From: an uncultured Calothrix sp.
Lineage (GTDB): Bacteria; Cyanobacteriota; Cyanobacteriia; Cyanobacteriales; Nostocaceae
Length of the DNA stretch: 64,000 bases
Reading direction: 5' to 3'
Assembly: GCA_937973965.1 (NCBI GenBank)
Contig: CALJJQ010000009.1
Span: 1 to 64,000, forward strand
Shown in pieces: positions 45,878 to 57,222 of the stretch; position 1 is the first letter of the stretch, and the number at the start of each line of letters is the position of its first letter. Below the pieces are notes generated by a model that was not told the origin of the DNA, ran no database searches, and was given only the letters and a program-made list of their open reading frames with translations. The position numbers were made by a program, and so were the translations under genes.

Positions 45878-46969
45878 AGCTGTATGAATTAGGTGGTTAG
45901 GGAGTAGGAGACAGGAGACAGTAAATGTTTTTAAGTGGTTTCCCCCATTAAAGTTTGTACACAACCCTTCGACTGATACTCACGACAAGCGAAACGGGAA
46001 AAACTTCTCCTCCCACTTCCTGATTTACAAGCAAGGGAAAACCCAGATTACATGTATCTTAAACACAGGTTATATTAAATATCGCTAAAATGTGAATCAG
46101 GACTTGATGTTTCCCGCTTTAATGGGGATAGGCACGGTTTCTTGAGGAACATTCTACCCCAGGATTAGGTTGACTTTTCTCGCTGGAGGCGAAATAATCA
46201 AGTTTGTAATTCCAATATTTGCTCCATCCCTGACCGAATAATTCGTAATCCGTAGTAGCCTGCGGTAAGTCGCTACGCGTCTACGTAATTACGGACAGAA
46301 TTAGTAATTAATTCAAGTCTTGAGCAACTTGATTTATCAATGGAAAACACACTCATCGCAGTGCCCTTGTTCCCAACCCCTGCTTTCAAGCATGGGGAAA
46401 TAATTGCAAATTTCGTAGACACGTAGCGGCTTGCCATAGGCTATTAAGTACGCGAAGCGTTGCCGCAGGCTATTACGAATTAGCAATTACGAATTAGAGC
46501 GCAGCGGCTTGACATACTCCTTCTATCGGTCAGTGTATCATGTTTTTTGACACAATTGAATAGATAAATTGACGAAAATATCTGTCTCCGCTTGTCCATA
46601 ATGACTTAGATATCAATCAATACCAATCTTCTTGGTAAATTAATCTCTAACCACAAAAATCAGGGATTATCAGGCGAGATAATGTGATATATAACTCTGC
46701 TTCCCTATCCATTAAGTGGCTGGATGTTAGAAATATTTGCTGTCTTTCCCTATCAAAGATTTCGACTAAATTAGCACCTAAATTCTTTAGTCGTGCTGAT
46801 GATTGTTGATTCCTAGTCAAGACTTAAGTCTTGGCTGAGATAGTTTTTATGGATAGAGCAACAACAAATTCCCTGGAAACATTGAATATATCATTGATCC
46901 CCTGATATCTAAACCTATTTCTTTCTCAATATTCTCCAAGTATTCTCTCAAATATAATTATTGATCCCG
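45878..46969. other. 1.1-kb repeat-bearing intergenic region
   Basis: No gene supported. Around 46240-46510 there are several short interspersed units: CTACGCGTCTACG, GTAGCGGCTTGCC, GCGAAGCGTTGCCGCAGGC and AATTACGAATTA. The last 300 bases are AT-rich and include the promoter of the next gene. Confidence 0.55.
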
Positions 46970-47587
46970 ATGCAATTGCTAAAATCTCGTCGCTTATTTT
47001 TCCTTGCCTTCTGCTTGGGCACACTCGGTATATTTGCTGGATTTTACCAGTTCAGTGTCACCTTTGAACCTGCCGTATCCGAAGTCGCAGCCATCTCCAA
47101 AGAGAATCATGCTCAAGATAGCATACCCCAAGGAAGTGGCCTGGCGATCGCGGATACTGCCACGACTAATTCTACCACCACTACACCTAAGAAATTACTC
47201 GCCTATGGAAGTAACTTCAACAACAACGGTACTCAAGGGAAACTCCGCGCTAGTAACCAAACCAACCACCCAGTCCGCCTTGCCCTACTGACACGTAATC
47301 CAGCATATTCAAGTCTTAAAAGTGACAGTAAATCCGCAAACATAAGTAAAAACCACCTACCCGTCCACTGGGACTTTGCTCCCCAAGAAGGTAGTAGCAC
47401 TGGGATGCTGCTATCCCTACCGAACGGAAACCTCACCCTAGAACCAGGAGATATAATTGTCGCCTTTGCCCAAGATGGTTCTCGTCGTTACTGGGGTCCC
47501 TACGTAGTCGGGGAAACACCATACCCCCTCTGGAATCCCCAAAGCCAAGAATGGCAGTTGATATTACCAGGAAATGGGGACAAATAA
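46970..47587 (+). CDS. Hypothetical protein with signal anchor
   Basis: From the ATG at 46970 (MQLLKSRRLFFLAFCLGTLG) 205 residues. Residues 6-27 are a signal peptide or anchor. A Thr/Asn-rich linker (about 55-75) precedes a beta-rich domain with HPVRLALLTRNP, LPVHWDFAPQEGS and DGSRRYWGPYVVGETP. The layout suggests a secreted domain. A TTG at 46961 is a possible earlier start. Not recognised. Confidence 0.65.
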   Translation: MQLLKSRRLFFLAFCLGTLGIFAGFYQFSVTFEPAVSEVAAISKENHAQDSIPQGSGLAIADTATTNSTTTTPKKLLAYGSNFNNNGTQGKLRASNQTNHPVRLALLTRNPAYSSLKSDSKSANISKNHLPVHWDFAPQEGSSTGMLLSLPNGNLTLEPGDIIVAFAQDGSRRYWGPYVVGETPYPLWNPQSQEWQLILPGNGDK

Positions 47588-47592
47588 TATTT

Positions 47593-47643
47593 TAGATTAC
47601 CCTACGGGAAGCCGCACTACGTGCGTCTATGGATTTTAGATTT
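47593..47643. repeat. Repeat family D, copy 1
   Basis: ATTACCCTACGGGAAGCCGC followed by ACTACGTGCGTCTATGGATT. Others lie at 48321, 51553 and 62293. Confidence 0.6.
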
Positions 47644-47730
47644 TGCGGAAAGTTGGGAAAAGTAGACAAAATCTAGATTTTGCGTGAGGTCAGAAGCCGG
47701 GTTTATCCAAGAAACCTGACTTCTGAAATA

Positions 47731-48015
47731 TTAAGGTTCCACTGTCACCCCACGCCAAAAAGCCACATAGCCTTCAATATTTTTGGCCTTTTCCTTCGCG
47801 CTGGGGTAATACCAAGCAGCATCCTTATTTTGTTGACCATCGACAACAATTGTGTAATAACTAGCTACACCTTTCCACGGACAGGTGGTGTGGGTAGTGC
47901 TGTCTTGAAAATACTGCCGATTAATTGTATCTGGAGGAAAATAGTGATTTCCCTCCACCACAATAGTCTCGTCGCTCTCCGCGAGGATAACACCGTTCCA
48001 AATTGCCTTTGCCAT
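47731..48015 (-). CDS. DUF427 family protein
   Basis: A 94-residue soluble protein of the DUF427 family. Visible conserved segments: KAIWNGVILAES, VEGNHYFPP, TTHTTCPWKGVASYY with the conserved Cys-Pro-Trp-Lys, and AAWYYPSA...IEGYVAFWRGV. The biochemical role is unknown. Transcribed alone, converging with the preceding gene; repeat D lies between them. Confidence 0.92.
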   Translation of the reverse strand: MAKAIWNGVILAESDETIVVEGNHYFPPDTINRQYFQDSTTHTTCPWKGVASYYTIVVDGQQNKDAAWYYPSAKEKAKNIEGYVAFWRGVTVEP

Positions 48016-48509
48016 ATTTATTTACGGTGAAAAAATTTACTTGGAATATTATGTAACATTTATCAATGGGATATATATAAAAATCTTTAATATTAGGGAG
48101 TGGGGAATAGGGAGTAGAGACCTGATTTGGTGCAGCCGTCCCCGAATCGGAGGATAGTGGGGATTAGGGAGTGGGGAGTAGCCGAAATGTAATACCTACG
48201 CTAGTACTCCATGTTATTTGAGGACAACCAAATAGGACAATCGTTCACTTATACTCCCCTTCCAGAGGCGATATGTTGCGTCTCTACTCCCTATTTTCTC
48301 GCGAGGGATGGTGTTTGCAATCCAAAATCTAAAATCCAAAATCCATAGACGCACGTAGTGCGGATCAACCGTAGGGTAATCCAAAATCTAAAAATTGACC
48401 TGTTTAGGCATAAGCGCACAAATAGTCCTAAAATTCTACACGGAGCTATTAAATAAATTAGCTGCGAATTTGATTTTCGAGTGTAACTGATTTAGCAAGG
48501 AGTTTGATT
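48016..48509. other. Spacer with tandem and dispersed repeats
   Basis: GGGAGTGGGGAATAGGGAGTA tandem units around 48092-48182, a family P variant near 48262, and an inverted repeat D at 48321-48389. Confidence 0.6.
48321..48389. repeat. Repeat family D, copy 2 (inverted)
   Basis: TCCAAAATC units followed by ATAGACGCACGTAGTGCGG and ATCAACCGTAGGGTAATCC. Confidence 0.6.
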
Positions 48510-49022
48510 GTGGATTTATCGCTGATCCCAGCCCAACCAAAGCCAGGTATTATTAATGTACTCATTGAAATTACTGGTGGTAGCAAAAATAAATACGAGT
48601 TTGATAAGGATTTAAATGCTTTTACCCTCGATCGGGTGTTGTACTCATCGGTGAAATATCCCTATGATTACGGATTTGTCCCCAACACCTTAGCCGATGA
48701 TGGCGACCCCTTGGATGGGATGGTGATGATGGATGAACCCACATTTCCTGGGTGTATAATAGCAGCACGACCAATTGGTATGTTAGAAATGATTGACGGT
48801 GGCGATCGCGATGAAAAAATTCTTTGTGTACCAGACAAAGATCCGCGTTATGCCAATGTTAAATCCCTGCGCGATGTTCCTCCCCACCGCCTTGATGAAA
48901 TCGCTGAATTTTTCCGTTCCTACAAAAATCTGGAAAAGAAAGTGACGGAAATCCTTGGTTGGCAAGATGTGGATCAGGTTCAACCCCTAGTCGAACAATG
49001 TATTAAAGCCGGTGCTAAGTAG
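48510..49022 (+). CDS. ppa: Inorganic pyrophosphatase
   Basis: Family I soluble pyrophosphatase, hydrolysing PPi from biosynthesis in the cytosol. Starting at GTG 48510 (VDLSLIPAQ, read as Met) it has 170 residues, the usual size; AAGGAG lies eight bases ahead. Metal and substrate residues are visible in KYEFDKD near 33, [11 protein letters not shown] near 52-62, DDGDPLDG near 66-73, and GGDRDEKIL with DKDPRY near 97-115. An in-frame TTG at 48504 is not supported by the ribosome-binding site spacing. Confidence 0.95.
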   Translation: MDLSLIPAQPKPGIINVLIEITGGSKNKYEFDKDLNAFTLDRVLYSSVKYPYDYGFVPNTLADDGDPLDGMVMMDEPTFPGCIIAARPIGMLEMIDGGDRDEKILCVPDKDPRYANVKSLRDVPPHRLDEIAEFFRSYKNLEKKVTEILGWQDVDQVQPLVEQCIKAGAK

Positions 49023-49122
49023 CCGAGGAACTGAGGGAAAATGAAGGAGACAGAATAGGCTCATCAGCAGGAAAAAAGGGGTGGAGGGGAAATTGAATAA
49101 TAAATAAATGATTAAATATCTA

Positions 49123-49150
49123 GTGCAGACGAACTGTCAGGTCGTCTCTA
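49123..49150. repeat. Short palindrome, family Q
   Basis: GTGCAGACGAACTGTCAGG and TCGTCTCTAAC form an imperfect palindrome between ppa and panD. Confidence 0.5.
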
Positions 49151-49225
49151 ACTCAATCCTCCACTCCCTCAGTCTCTCACTCCTCCACTTCCTGTTCTCT
49201 GTTCCCCACTCCCCCATTGCTTGAT

Positions 49226-49609
49226 ATGCTGCGCACAGTTTTATTGGCTAAGATTCACAATTGCACCTTGACGGCTGCGAATTTACATTATGTTGGCAGT
49301 ATCAGTATTGACCGTATTCTCATGGAGCGTGCGGGTATACTACCATACGAACAGGTGCAAGTAGTGAACGTTACCAATGGAGAGCGTCTGGTTACATACG
49401 CAATTCCAGCTTCAGCAAATTCTGGGGCGATTGAGTTAAATGGGGCGGCAGCACGTCTAGGCATTTCTGGCGATCGCTTGATTATAATGTCTTACGGGCA
49501 GTTGTCTGAGAATGAGTTAAAAAACTACTCACCGACGGTTGTCATCGTTGATGAAAATAACCGAATTCTGGAAGTGCGTTACTACGATGACCTACTCAGT
49601 TCGATTTAA
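49226..49609 (+). CDS. panD: Aspartate 1-decarboxylase
   Basis: PanD makes beta-alanine for pantothenate from aspartate, using a pyruvoyl group formed by self-cleavage. From the ATG at 49226 it has 127 residues; cleavage is expected between Gly24 and Ser25 in YVGSISID. Other motifs: K9 and H11 (AKIHNCTLT), Y58-type tyrosine in VTYAIPA, and ELNGAAARL. The next gene begins 14 bases downstream, so it is probably co-transcribed with it. Confidence 0.95.
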   Translation: MLRTVLLAKIHNCTLTAANLHYVGSISIDRILMERAGILPYEQVQVVNVTNGERLVTYAIPASANSGAIELNGAAARLGISGDRLIIMSYGQLSENELKNYSPTVVIVDENNRILEVRYYDDLLSSI

Positions 49610-49623
49610 GCCCTCCCATAATT

Positions 49624-50532
49624 ATGTCAAATCCAGATTTGTCGCAACCTCAATCTAATTTAGTGACTCGGCGAATGTCAGAACATCAGCAGCAAGAAAA
49701 AAGTGATTTTATTGTCAGATTTTGGGGTGTACGAGGTCTAATTCCCACACCTGGTGCTAACTTCCACCGCTATGGGGGTAATACGGCTTGTTTGGAAATG
49801 AATATTGCGGGTAAATATTTGATTTTTGATGGGGGAACGGGGTTGCGTATTCTGGGGAATCGGTGGAAAAATTTACCCCAGCCAATTGAAGCTCATTTGT
49901 TTTTTAGCAATTCCCAGTCTAATCATATCCAAGGTTTTCCTTTTTTTGCTCCGGCTTTTGTGAGTGAAAATAGGTTTCATATTTACGGAACAGCAGCATC
50001 CAATGGGGCTTCAATTAAACAATGTTTATGTGACCAAATGTTACAACCCCATTTCCCCTACCCTCTGCAAGCGATGCAGTCAGATTTGAAGTTTCATAAT
50101 ATGCTTCCTGAGAGTGTGATTGAGATTGATGGAATTAACGTCAATACTGCGTTTGTCAATCACAATCAGAAATCAATTGGTTATCGGGTGAAGTGGGGTA
50201 ACTTTAGTGTCGCCTATGTGACGGATTTATGTGAAAATATGGAATCAAGCGATCGCGATCGCACGATAGAGTTAGTACGAGATGTCGATTTATTGATTGC
50301 GAATGCAGCCTACACTCCCTTAATGCCCCGTAATTATGATGATAAATCCCATTGGCAAGTAGCTGTGGATTTGGCAAAGGAAGTGAATGCGAAACAGTTG
50401 GTGATTTCTCACCACCATCCAGATGATAGTGATGAGTTTTTAGACGAAGCTCAATCCTCTATTCAACTGGCTTTCCCGAAGGCATTATTAGCTAGGGAAG
50501 GTTTAGAGTTGATGGTTGACCAGGTTGGGTAG
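49624..50532 (+). CDS. Metallo-beta-lactamase-fold protein lacking the HxHxDH motif
   Basis: A 302-residue MBL-fold protein of the type starting VRFWGVRGLIPTPG (residues about 31-44), with IFDGGTGLRILG near 74. In active relatives the next motif is THSHWDHIQGFPFF; here it is SNSQSNHIQGFPFF (about 99-112), so two His and the Asp of HxHxDH are Asn, Gln and Asn. Other positions persist: VNHNQKSIGYR, YVTDLCE and ISHHHPDD. Hydrolase activity is therefore doubtful; a binding or regulatory role is inferred. It follows panD by 14 bases and precedes the PrmA-like gene by 43. Confidence 0.85.
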   Translation: MSNPDLSQPQSNLVTRRMSEHQQQEKSDFIVRFWGVRGLIPTPGANFHRYGGNTACLEMNIAGKYLIFDGGTGLRILGNRWKNLPQPIEAHLFFSNSQSNHIQGFPFFAPAFVSENRFHIYGTAASNGASIKQCLCDQMLQPHFPYPLQAMQSDLKFHNMLPESVIEIDGINVNTAFVNHNQKSIGYRVKWGNFSVAYVTDLCENMESSDRDRTIELVRDVDLLIANAAYTPLMPRNYDDKSHWQVAVDLAKEVNAKQLVISHHHPDDSDEFLDEAQSSIQLAFPKALLAREGLELMVDQVG

Positions 50533-50560
50533 AAGAGATGACCTACCGGGTCGTCCGTAC
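50533..50560. repeat. Short palindrome, family Q
   Basis: AGAGATGACCTACCGGGTCGT fills the gap between the MBL-fold gene and the PrmA-like gene. Confidence 0.5.
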
Positions 50561-50575
50561 TAAGAGGGGCTAAGT

Positions 50576-51535
50576 ATGTCATGGATTGAATTAGGTCTGG
50601 ATGCTACGGGTGAAGGTATTGATTGGGTTTATAGTTTGTTGGCTAAAATTGGTTGTGATCCCGAAATCAGGATTGATAAATATTCTTCTGCGAATTTGAC
50701 CAACTTGACCAGTTCCACTGAACAATGGGAGTTTCACATTTGCCTATATTTGCTCTGGGATATCCAGGTTAATTCCCAAATTCAGGCTATTGAAAATAGT
50801 TTTCATTCCTTACAACGAACTGGATTAATCACCGAAATCAGGGAAAAACTAGTTGAGCAAATCCCCGTAGCAGGGAATATGTGGGGACATGTACACGAGA
50901 TTGGTGAAAAATTTGCGATCGCCAAATCCCAGGATATAGGTTTATGCGATCGCATAATTATCAAAACCAGGCCATCCCTAGCTTTTGGTAGCGGTTTTCA
51001 CCCAGCCACCATTTTGACGCTACAACTGATTGAACGTCATATTCAAGCGGGAATGAGTGGATTAGATTTAGGTTGTGGCTCCGGGATTCTCAGTGTGGTT
51101 CTTGCCAAATTAGGAACACAAGTTTTCGCTGTCGATAATGACGCGATCGCCACTCAAGCGACTCGTGAGATGGTTGTAGACAACAATGTTGAGACCCAAG
51201 TTAGGGTGGAGCAGGGTAGTTTAGGTAGTGGTAGTGATTTGGGACATTGGTTAGGGGGAGATATTCACGGAGGGGAGGATTTAACAGTGATTCCAGCAAC
51301 TGCTAATTTTGATTTTATTGTTGCCAATATTCTCGGTCGAATACATATCCAACTTGCATCGGAATATCAACAAGCTTTACGTCCTTCCCCCAGTGGGGGG
51401 ATTTTAATTACTGCTGGTTTTAATCAAGATATGGCTCATGAAGTGGAATCCGCATTGAGTCAACAGGGATTGAGATTAATCGACAGTATTTATTTAGATG
51501 AATGGGTAGGGTTTGTCCACCAATGTGGATTTTAG
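50576..51535 (+). CDS. PrmA-like class I methyltransferase
   Basis: 319 residues. The C-terminal 200 carry a SAM fold close to ribosomal protein L11 methyltransferase: RPSLAFGSGFHPATILTL near 140-157, LDLGCGSGILSVVLAK near 165-180 and FIVANILGRIHIQLA near 248-262, where PrmA has the NILA/NPP-like loop. The N-terminal 120 residues do not resemble the usual PrmA substrate domain, so the substrate may differ. SD AAGAGGGG precedes the ATG. It follows the catalytically impaired MBL-fold gene and may share its transcript. Confidence 0.82.
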   Translation: MSWIELGLDATGEGIDWVYSLLAKIGCDPEIRIDKYSSANLTNLTSSTEQWEFHICLYLLWDIQVNSQIQAIENSFHSLQRTGLITEIREKLVEQIPVAGNMWGHVHEIGEKFAIAKSQDIGLCDRIIIKTRPSLAFGSGFHPATILTLQLIERHIQAGMSGLDLGCGSGILSVVLAKLGTQVFAVDNDAIATQATREMVVDNNVETQVRVEQGSLGSGSDLGHWLGGDIHGGEDLTVIPATANFDFIVANILGRIHIQLASEYQQALRPSPSGGILITAGFNQDMAHEVESALSQQGLRLIDSIYLDEWVGFVHQCGF

Positions 51536-51552
51536 AGGATTTTTGATTATTC

Positions 51553-51609
51553 GATTTTGGATTACCCTACGGTTGATCCGCACTACGTGCGTCTATGGAT
51601 TTTGGATTA
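51553..51609. repeat. Repeat family D, copy 3
   Basis: TTTTGGATTACCCTACGG, GTTGATCCGCACTACGTGCG and TCTATGGATTTTGGAT: the most complete copy. Confidence 0.65.
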
Positions 51610-51673
51610 GAATTCAGGTTTTGATTACAATTATCTGAATATTAAGATTTTGGATTCAAACCAAAATTATCAT

Positions 51674-51892
51674 ATGTAGAGATGCGATATATCGCGTCTT
51701 CCGAAATCACCACGAAATATTATTAATCGAACTGTATTAGGACGCTACGTAATATTTAATAAATACCAAATATCAGATGAAATATGTAATACATCCAGAA
51801 GATGAGACGCGATATGCAATAAATACAGAATATTCAGACGCAATACGTAATACATCCATAAGATGAGACGCGATATATCGCGTCTCTACATA
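51674..51892. repeat. Cluster of family P palindromes and derived units
   Basis: A perfect-core copy at 51674-51701, several degenerate units GAnACGCnATAnGnAATA, and a perfect copy at 51865-51892. The block fills the gap between convergent genes. Confidence 0.65.
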
Positions 51893-51908
51893 TCAAATTG
51901 GTATACAA

Positions 51909-52553
51909 TTAATCCGCTTCATTAAATACTAACTGTCCGCGATAACCTGTAACTAAACGACTACCATCTTTAAAAATATGTACCTCAATTTGGTCACTAG
52001 CCCAACTAATTTGTCCACTTAAAGCTGGATTAAAAATATGTACCCGTTGATTGCGGGAGGAAACAGGTGAATTCGGGTCATTAATGGCTTGAGATTGAAT
52101 ATAGGGACCATCAATCAAAATATCCAACTGGTCTAATAAATCTTGCGCACCAGCTGGGGCATAGGGTGATTGTAGCTGTTCTAGGGTAAATCCAGTAAAT
52201 GACATCACATTTAAACCCGCAGCTTTTACTTTCCGTGCTAAATTCGCTAAAGCTGGTGCTTGCCAAAATGGTTCTCCCCCAGAAAAAGTCACCCCCTGAT
52301 TGCGCTTATCATTGATAATCCGATCCGCTAAATGTTCCACCGACATCAACTGATTAATTTCAAATGACCAGGAAGCTGGATTAAAACATCCTCCACACTC
52401 GCGCATACAACCTTGTACCCAAAGCACTGCACGACATCCAGGTCCGTTAACTTCCGATGCGTCCACATAGCCCATTGCATTAATATAACCTGGAGGAATG
52501 CTCATCAGTGAAAGATAGGGATTTGTTTGGGAATGAGTTTGAGATTTGGTCAT
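51909..52553 (-). CDS. Radical SAM 4Fe-4S protein (NrdG-like activase)
   Basis: From the ATG at 52553 (MTKSQTHSQT) 214 residues. The cluster motif CMRECGGC (CxxxCxxC) lies near 54-61, followed by TFSGGEPFWQ (SAM-binding GGE) near 91-100 and LDILIDGPYI near 143-152. This matches the family of anaerobic ribonucleotide reductase activating proteins, which generate a glycyl radical on a partner. No nrdD is visible nearby, so the partner is unknown. An internal ATG before SIPPGYINAMGYV is an alternative start; the frame to 52631 is less likely. Confidence 0.85.
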   Translation of the reverse strand: MTKSQTHSQTNPYLSLMSIPPGYINAMGYVDASEVNGPGCRAVLWVQGCMRECGGCFNPASWSFEINQLMSVEHLADRIINDKRNQGVTFSGGEPFWQAPALANLARKVKAAGLNVMSFTGFTLEQLQSPYAPAGAQDLLDQLDILIDGPYIQSQAINDPNSPVSSRNQRVHIFNPALSGQISWASDQIEVHIFKDGSRLVTGYRGQLVFNEAD

Positions 52554-54256
<1,703 letters not shown>

Positions 54257-54313
54257 TTTTGGATTTTTGGGGTTGCTGAATCCAGGGATAAATTTCAACA
54301 ATATTTCAACAAT

Positions 54314-54343
54314 GTAGAGACGCGATATATCGCGTCTCTACAT
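54314..54343. repeat. Perfect palindrome, family P
   Basis: GTAGAGACGCGATA and its complement meet without a loop; about 28 bp, 57 bases behind eno. It may serve as terminator between eno and the convergent DUF561 gene. Confidence 0.8.
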
Positions 54344-54445
54344 GAATCGGAATATTTACGAATACATCGTCAACAGGATAGATTTGGTGGGGCTAACGAC
54401 GCTCATAAATCATACTGGTTTTCCCCATCCTGTCTCCTCTACAGA

Positions 54446-55204
54446 CTACGCAAAAGCGCAGTGGGAAGTATGAGCGGTTGCTAAAGCTTCCACCAATCCA
54501 CGGACAACGGCAATCATGGCAACTTCGCTATTGAGTTGGTTAACAGCCGAACCAACACCCACACCAGCAGCACCGGTAGCGATCGCCAGAGGTGCGGTGA
54601 CGTTGGAAATGCCGGAAGCACACAGTACGGGAACTGACACAACACGGGAAATTTCGTAGGCTGCGGCTAAGGTAGGTGCAGCTTTTTCTATTAATCCGAG
54701 GGTTCCAGAATGAACTGGTTTGCTACTATTGCTACCTTCGGTTTGGATAATATCCGCACCCGCGTTGACTAATGCTTCGGCTAACTCGACCTGTGCGTCT
54801 AATTTGAGAATATGGGGAACTGTCACCGACAGGGTGGTTTCTGCTGGGAGGAGACGACGAGTTTCTTTGGTTATGGCTAAAACTTCCTCGGCTTCAAACT
54901 GAATTCCTTGGCTATAGAAAGAGTCGAAATTCCCAATCTCAACTAAATCCGCACCTGCTGCGACAGCTTGAAGCAATTTTTCTGGTTCTACGGCTGATAC
55001 ACACACAGGTAGGGATACCACCTGTTTCACTTGTTTGACTAATTCTGGGTCAGCAGCAATATCCACAAAAGTCGCACCGCCAATTTCTGCGGCTTTCACG
55101 ACTGCGATCACGTTCTGTACATCAAAGTTATTCAAGCCGCTAATTACTTTTAAAGCACGACGAATAGCAAATGCGCGTTGCAGAGTTGGATGCATCATCT
55201 TCAT
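54446..55204 (-). CDS. ycf23: DUF561/Ycf23 family TIM-barrel-like protein
   Basis: 252 residues, soluble. The pattern of VDIAADPELV, PVCVSAVEPEKLLQAVAAG, DLVEIGNFDSFY, TVPHILKLDAQVELAEALVN, DIIQTEG and ASGISNVTAPLAIATGAAGVG fits a phosphate-binding TIM barrel as in thiamine phosphate or indole-glycerol phosphate synthases. It belongs to DUF561, present in cyanobacteria and as Ycf23 in algal plastids. The reaction is unknown. The second Met (MMHPTLQRAF) is also possible. Transcribed alone. Confidence 0.9.
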   Translation of the reverse strand: MKMMHPTLQRAFAIRRALKVISGLNNFDVQNVIAVVKAAEIGGATFVDIAADPELVKQVKQVVSLPVCVSAVEPEKLLQAVAAGADLVEIGNFDSFYSQGIQFEAEEVLAITKETRRLLPAETTLSVTVPHILKLDAQVELAEALVNAGADIIQTEGSNSSKPVHSGTLGLIEKAAPTLAAAYEISRVVSVPVLCASGISNVTAPLAIATGAAGVGVGSAVNQLNSEVAMIAVVRGLVEALATAHTSHCAFA

Positions 55205-55771
55205 TTCCTCTAAAAATTTCCCTCGCAGTCCAATATTGAAAATAGGATTATTTTTGCATTACTAGGTAATTCTTGCTAGTAGCTTAGTCATAAATCCTAG
55301 ATTCTAGAGACAAATTAAAATTATTATTGCCCTTTATTTAAGCATGACTAAAACCCTAGATTGGGGCAACGAAGTTTTACAAATCTTGTCAGTACATTAA
55401 TATTTTGAGGCTAAAATACGGTCGTTTGAAATATAAGAGACAGAATATCAGGATGGTGAACGTAAGTAAAAATCTATCTATTGATGTTATTTGATACTAA
55501 TTTGCGACCAAAGATGGTAAGTTAGGTCGGTGCAATTAAACATAAAACCGCAACATAACTGATTATTCGGTTCAAAGCCTTGCTCCCGTACAGACGCGAT
55601 ATATCGCGTCTCTCCCTACTCCCTGATTTCAACGACAATTTTCACCACCCACCTACTTAACTATCCGTGATTGCGACCCAAGGCAAGCAATCTGATTATT
55701 CTCAAACTACCATGAAAAAAGGCAACTTGGTATGGGGGGTGATAATTTCTATGACAATTATGTGATAAAAT
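55205..55771. other. Spacer with MITE family A
   Basis: Family A copy at 55518-55660; the remaining AT-rich DNA contains the promoters of the flanking divergent genes. Confidence 0.6.
55518..55660. mobile_element. MITE-like element, family A copy 3 (inverted)
   Basis: Reads TAAGTTAGGTCGGTGC on the left and CACCCACCTACTTAA on the right, with the family P palindrome at about 55593-55610. The reverse complement aligns with copy 1 end to end. Confidence 0.75.
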
Positions 55772-57055
55772 TTGAACTACCTATTTCAGTATTTCGGCTG
55801 GTATAAATTTCACATGGTTTTAGGCATTGCCGAACAAATATTTGCAGTCCTTGGCTTGTTATTTTTTTCTGGTGCTTTTTCCGATATTCTTCCTAATGCA
55901 CCGATTTCCCTGCTGCGATATTTAATTTGGTTCGGCGCGATCGCATTATTAATTCTACGCTGGCCCAGCACATTATGGGTCGCTAGTCAAACAAAATTAC
56001 TCTGGGTACTTTGCACTATCATTTTATTTTCCTTTCTCTGGGCAGATGTACCTTTAGATGTGCTGAGGGAAAGCCGGGAAGTGATGCAAATGACCGTCTT
56101 TGGCTTATATTTTGGGATGCGATTTACCTTCCGCGACCAATTAAAACTATTAGCGATCGCATTTGGAATTGGGGCATTAATGAGTTTTACTGCGGTTGTT
56201 GTTGACCCCACCATTGGCATTCACGGTAGTGACCATCCTGGAGCTTGGAAAGGTGTATATGGCTACAAAAATATTTTAGGTAGCATGATGATTTTGGGTG
56301 CAGCTTCCTTTGCTCTGCTACCTAAGTATACCATGCCTGCAATTTGCCAATGGACAGGTTTCGGTCTGTGTGTTGGTTTAATTTTACTTTCGACTTCTAA
56401 AACATCCCTGATTTTATCGATACTATTGGCGGCAATTATTATATTTTACCGTTTCTACCGTTGGCGGGGAAAAATTACGATTGTTTTCTGGGATTTATTT
56501 ATTCTTGTTGCTGTGAGTGTCAGCAGTTTCATTTTCACTAATTGGACGGAAATTATCACCGGATTAGGAAGAGACCCCACCCTCACTGGACGTACACCCA
56601 TGTGGACAGTTGCACTCATCCGCTTAATGGAACGTCCTTGGTTAGGATTTGGACGGGGAATGTTTTGGCGACCAGTACATGCTTACGCCCGCGAAGCTGG
56701 AAGTGCAGTTGCACAGGGATTTATTCCTCCCCACGGTCACAATGGGTTTATTGATATGGCTTTAGATATTGGGTTGGTGGGTTTAGGGATATTTTTGGTT
56801 TGTTATGGTTTTGCCTATATTCGTTCCCTCAAACTAGCCTATGGGACTGATAAGTTATATAATTTGTATCCATTAGCGTTTTTGATATTTTTGTTTGTTA
56901 ATAACATTACCGAAAGTTTTATCTTGTATAAAAGCAATATTTACTGGACATTATTTATTAGTTTTGCCGTGAAATTGGCAGTGATTGAGCAGGAAACAAA
57001 ATTAGCCAAGATTTCCCAAGTATCGGAATTAGGAAAGTTGGAAATAGGCGGTTAA
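55772..57055 (+). CDS. O-antigen ligase/polymerase-like membrane protein
   Basis: A polytopic protein of 427 residues with ten to eleven hydrophobic segments. A large periplasmic loop contains WTEIITGLGRDPTLTGRTPMW and PWLGFGRGMFW, then PPHGHNGFIDMALDIGLVGL, typical of the Wzy_C/ExoQ superfamily whose loop Arg and His act in transferring lipid-linked glycans. HPGAWKGVYGYKNILG fits the ExoQ-like subgroup. It should join or polymerise surface polysaccharide. The track start is TTG at 55772; ATG at 55814 (MVLGIAEQ) is an alternative. No polysaccharide gene cluster surrounds it. Confidence 0.85.
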   Translation: MNYLFQYFGWYKFHMVLGIAEQIFAVLGLLFFSGAFSDILPNAPISLLRYLIWFGAIALLILRWPSTLWVASQTKLLWVLCTIILFSFLWADVPLDVLRESREVMQMTVFGLYFGMRFTFRDQLKLLAIAFGIGALMSFTAVVVDPTIGIHGSDHPGAWKGVYGYKNILGSMMILGAASFALLPKYTMPAICQWTGFGLCVGLILLSTSKTSLILSILLAAIIIFYRFYRWRGKITIVFWDLFILVAVSVSSFIFTNWTEIITGLGRDPTLTGRTPMWTVALIRLMERPWLGFGRGMFWRPVHAYAREAGSAVAQGFIPPHGHNGFIDMALDIGLVGLGIFLVCYGFAYIRSLKLAYGTDKLYNLYPLAFLIFLFVNNITESFILYKSNIYWTLFISFAVKLAVIEQETKLAKISQVSELGKLEIGG

Positions 57056-57059
57056 ATCG

Positions 57060-57148
57060 TAGGTAGAGACGCGACGTGTCGCGTCTAACCAAGGATTTAA
57101 AAATGCAACAGACGAATTTTGTAGAGATGTAGCAATGCTACATCTCTT
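57060..57148. repeat. Two family P palindromes
   Basis: GTAGAGACGCGACGTGTCGCG at 57060-57085 and GTAGAGATGTAGCAATGCTA at 57120-57148 lie between the convergent ligase and TerB genes. Confidence 0.65.
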
Positions 57149-57222
57149 ATCGGTCAAAATTATGATTGGACACAGCAACACCTAATTTTGTCCCAAAATC
57201 CACGAATAATGACTATGACAGC

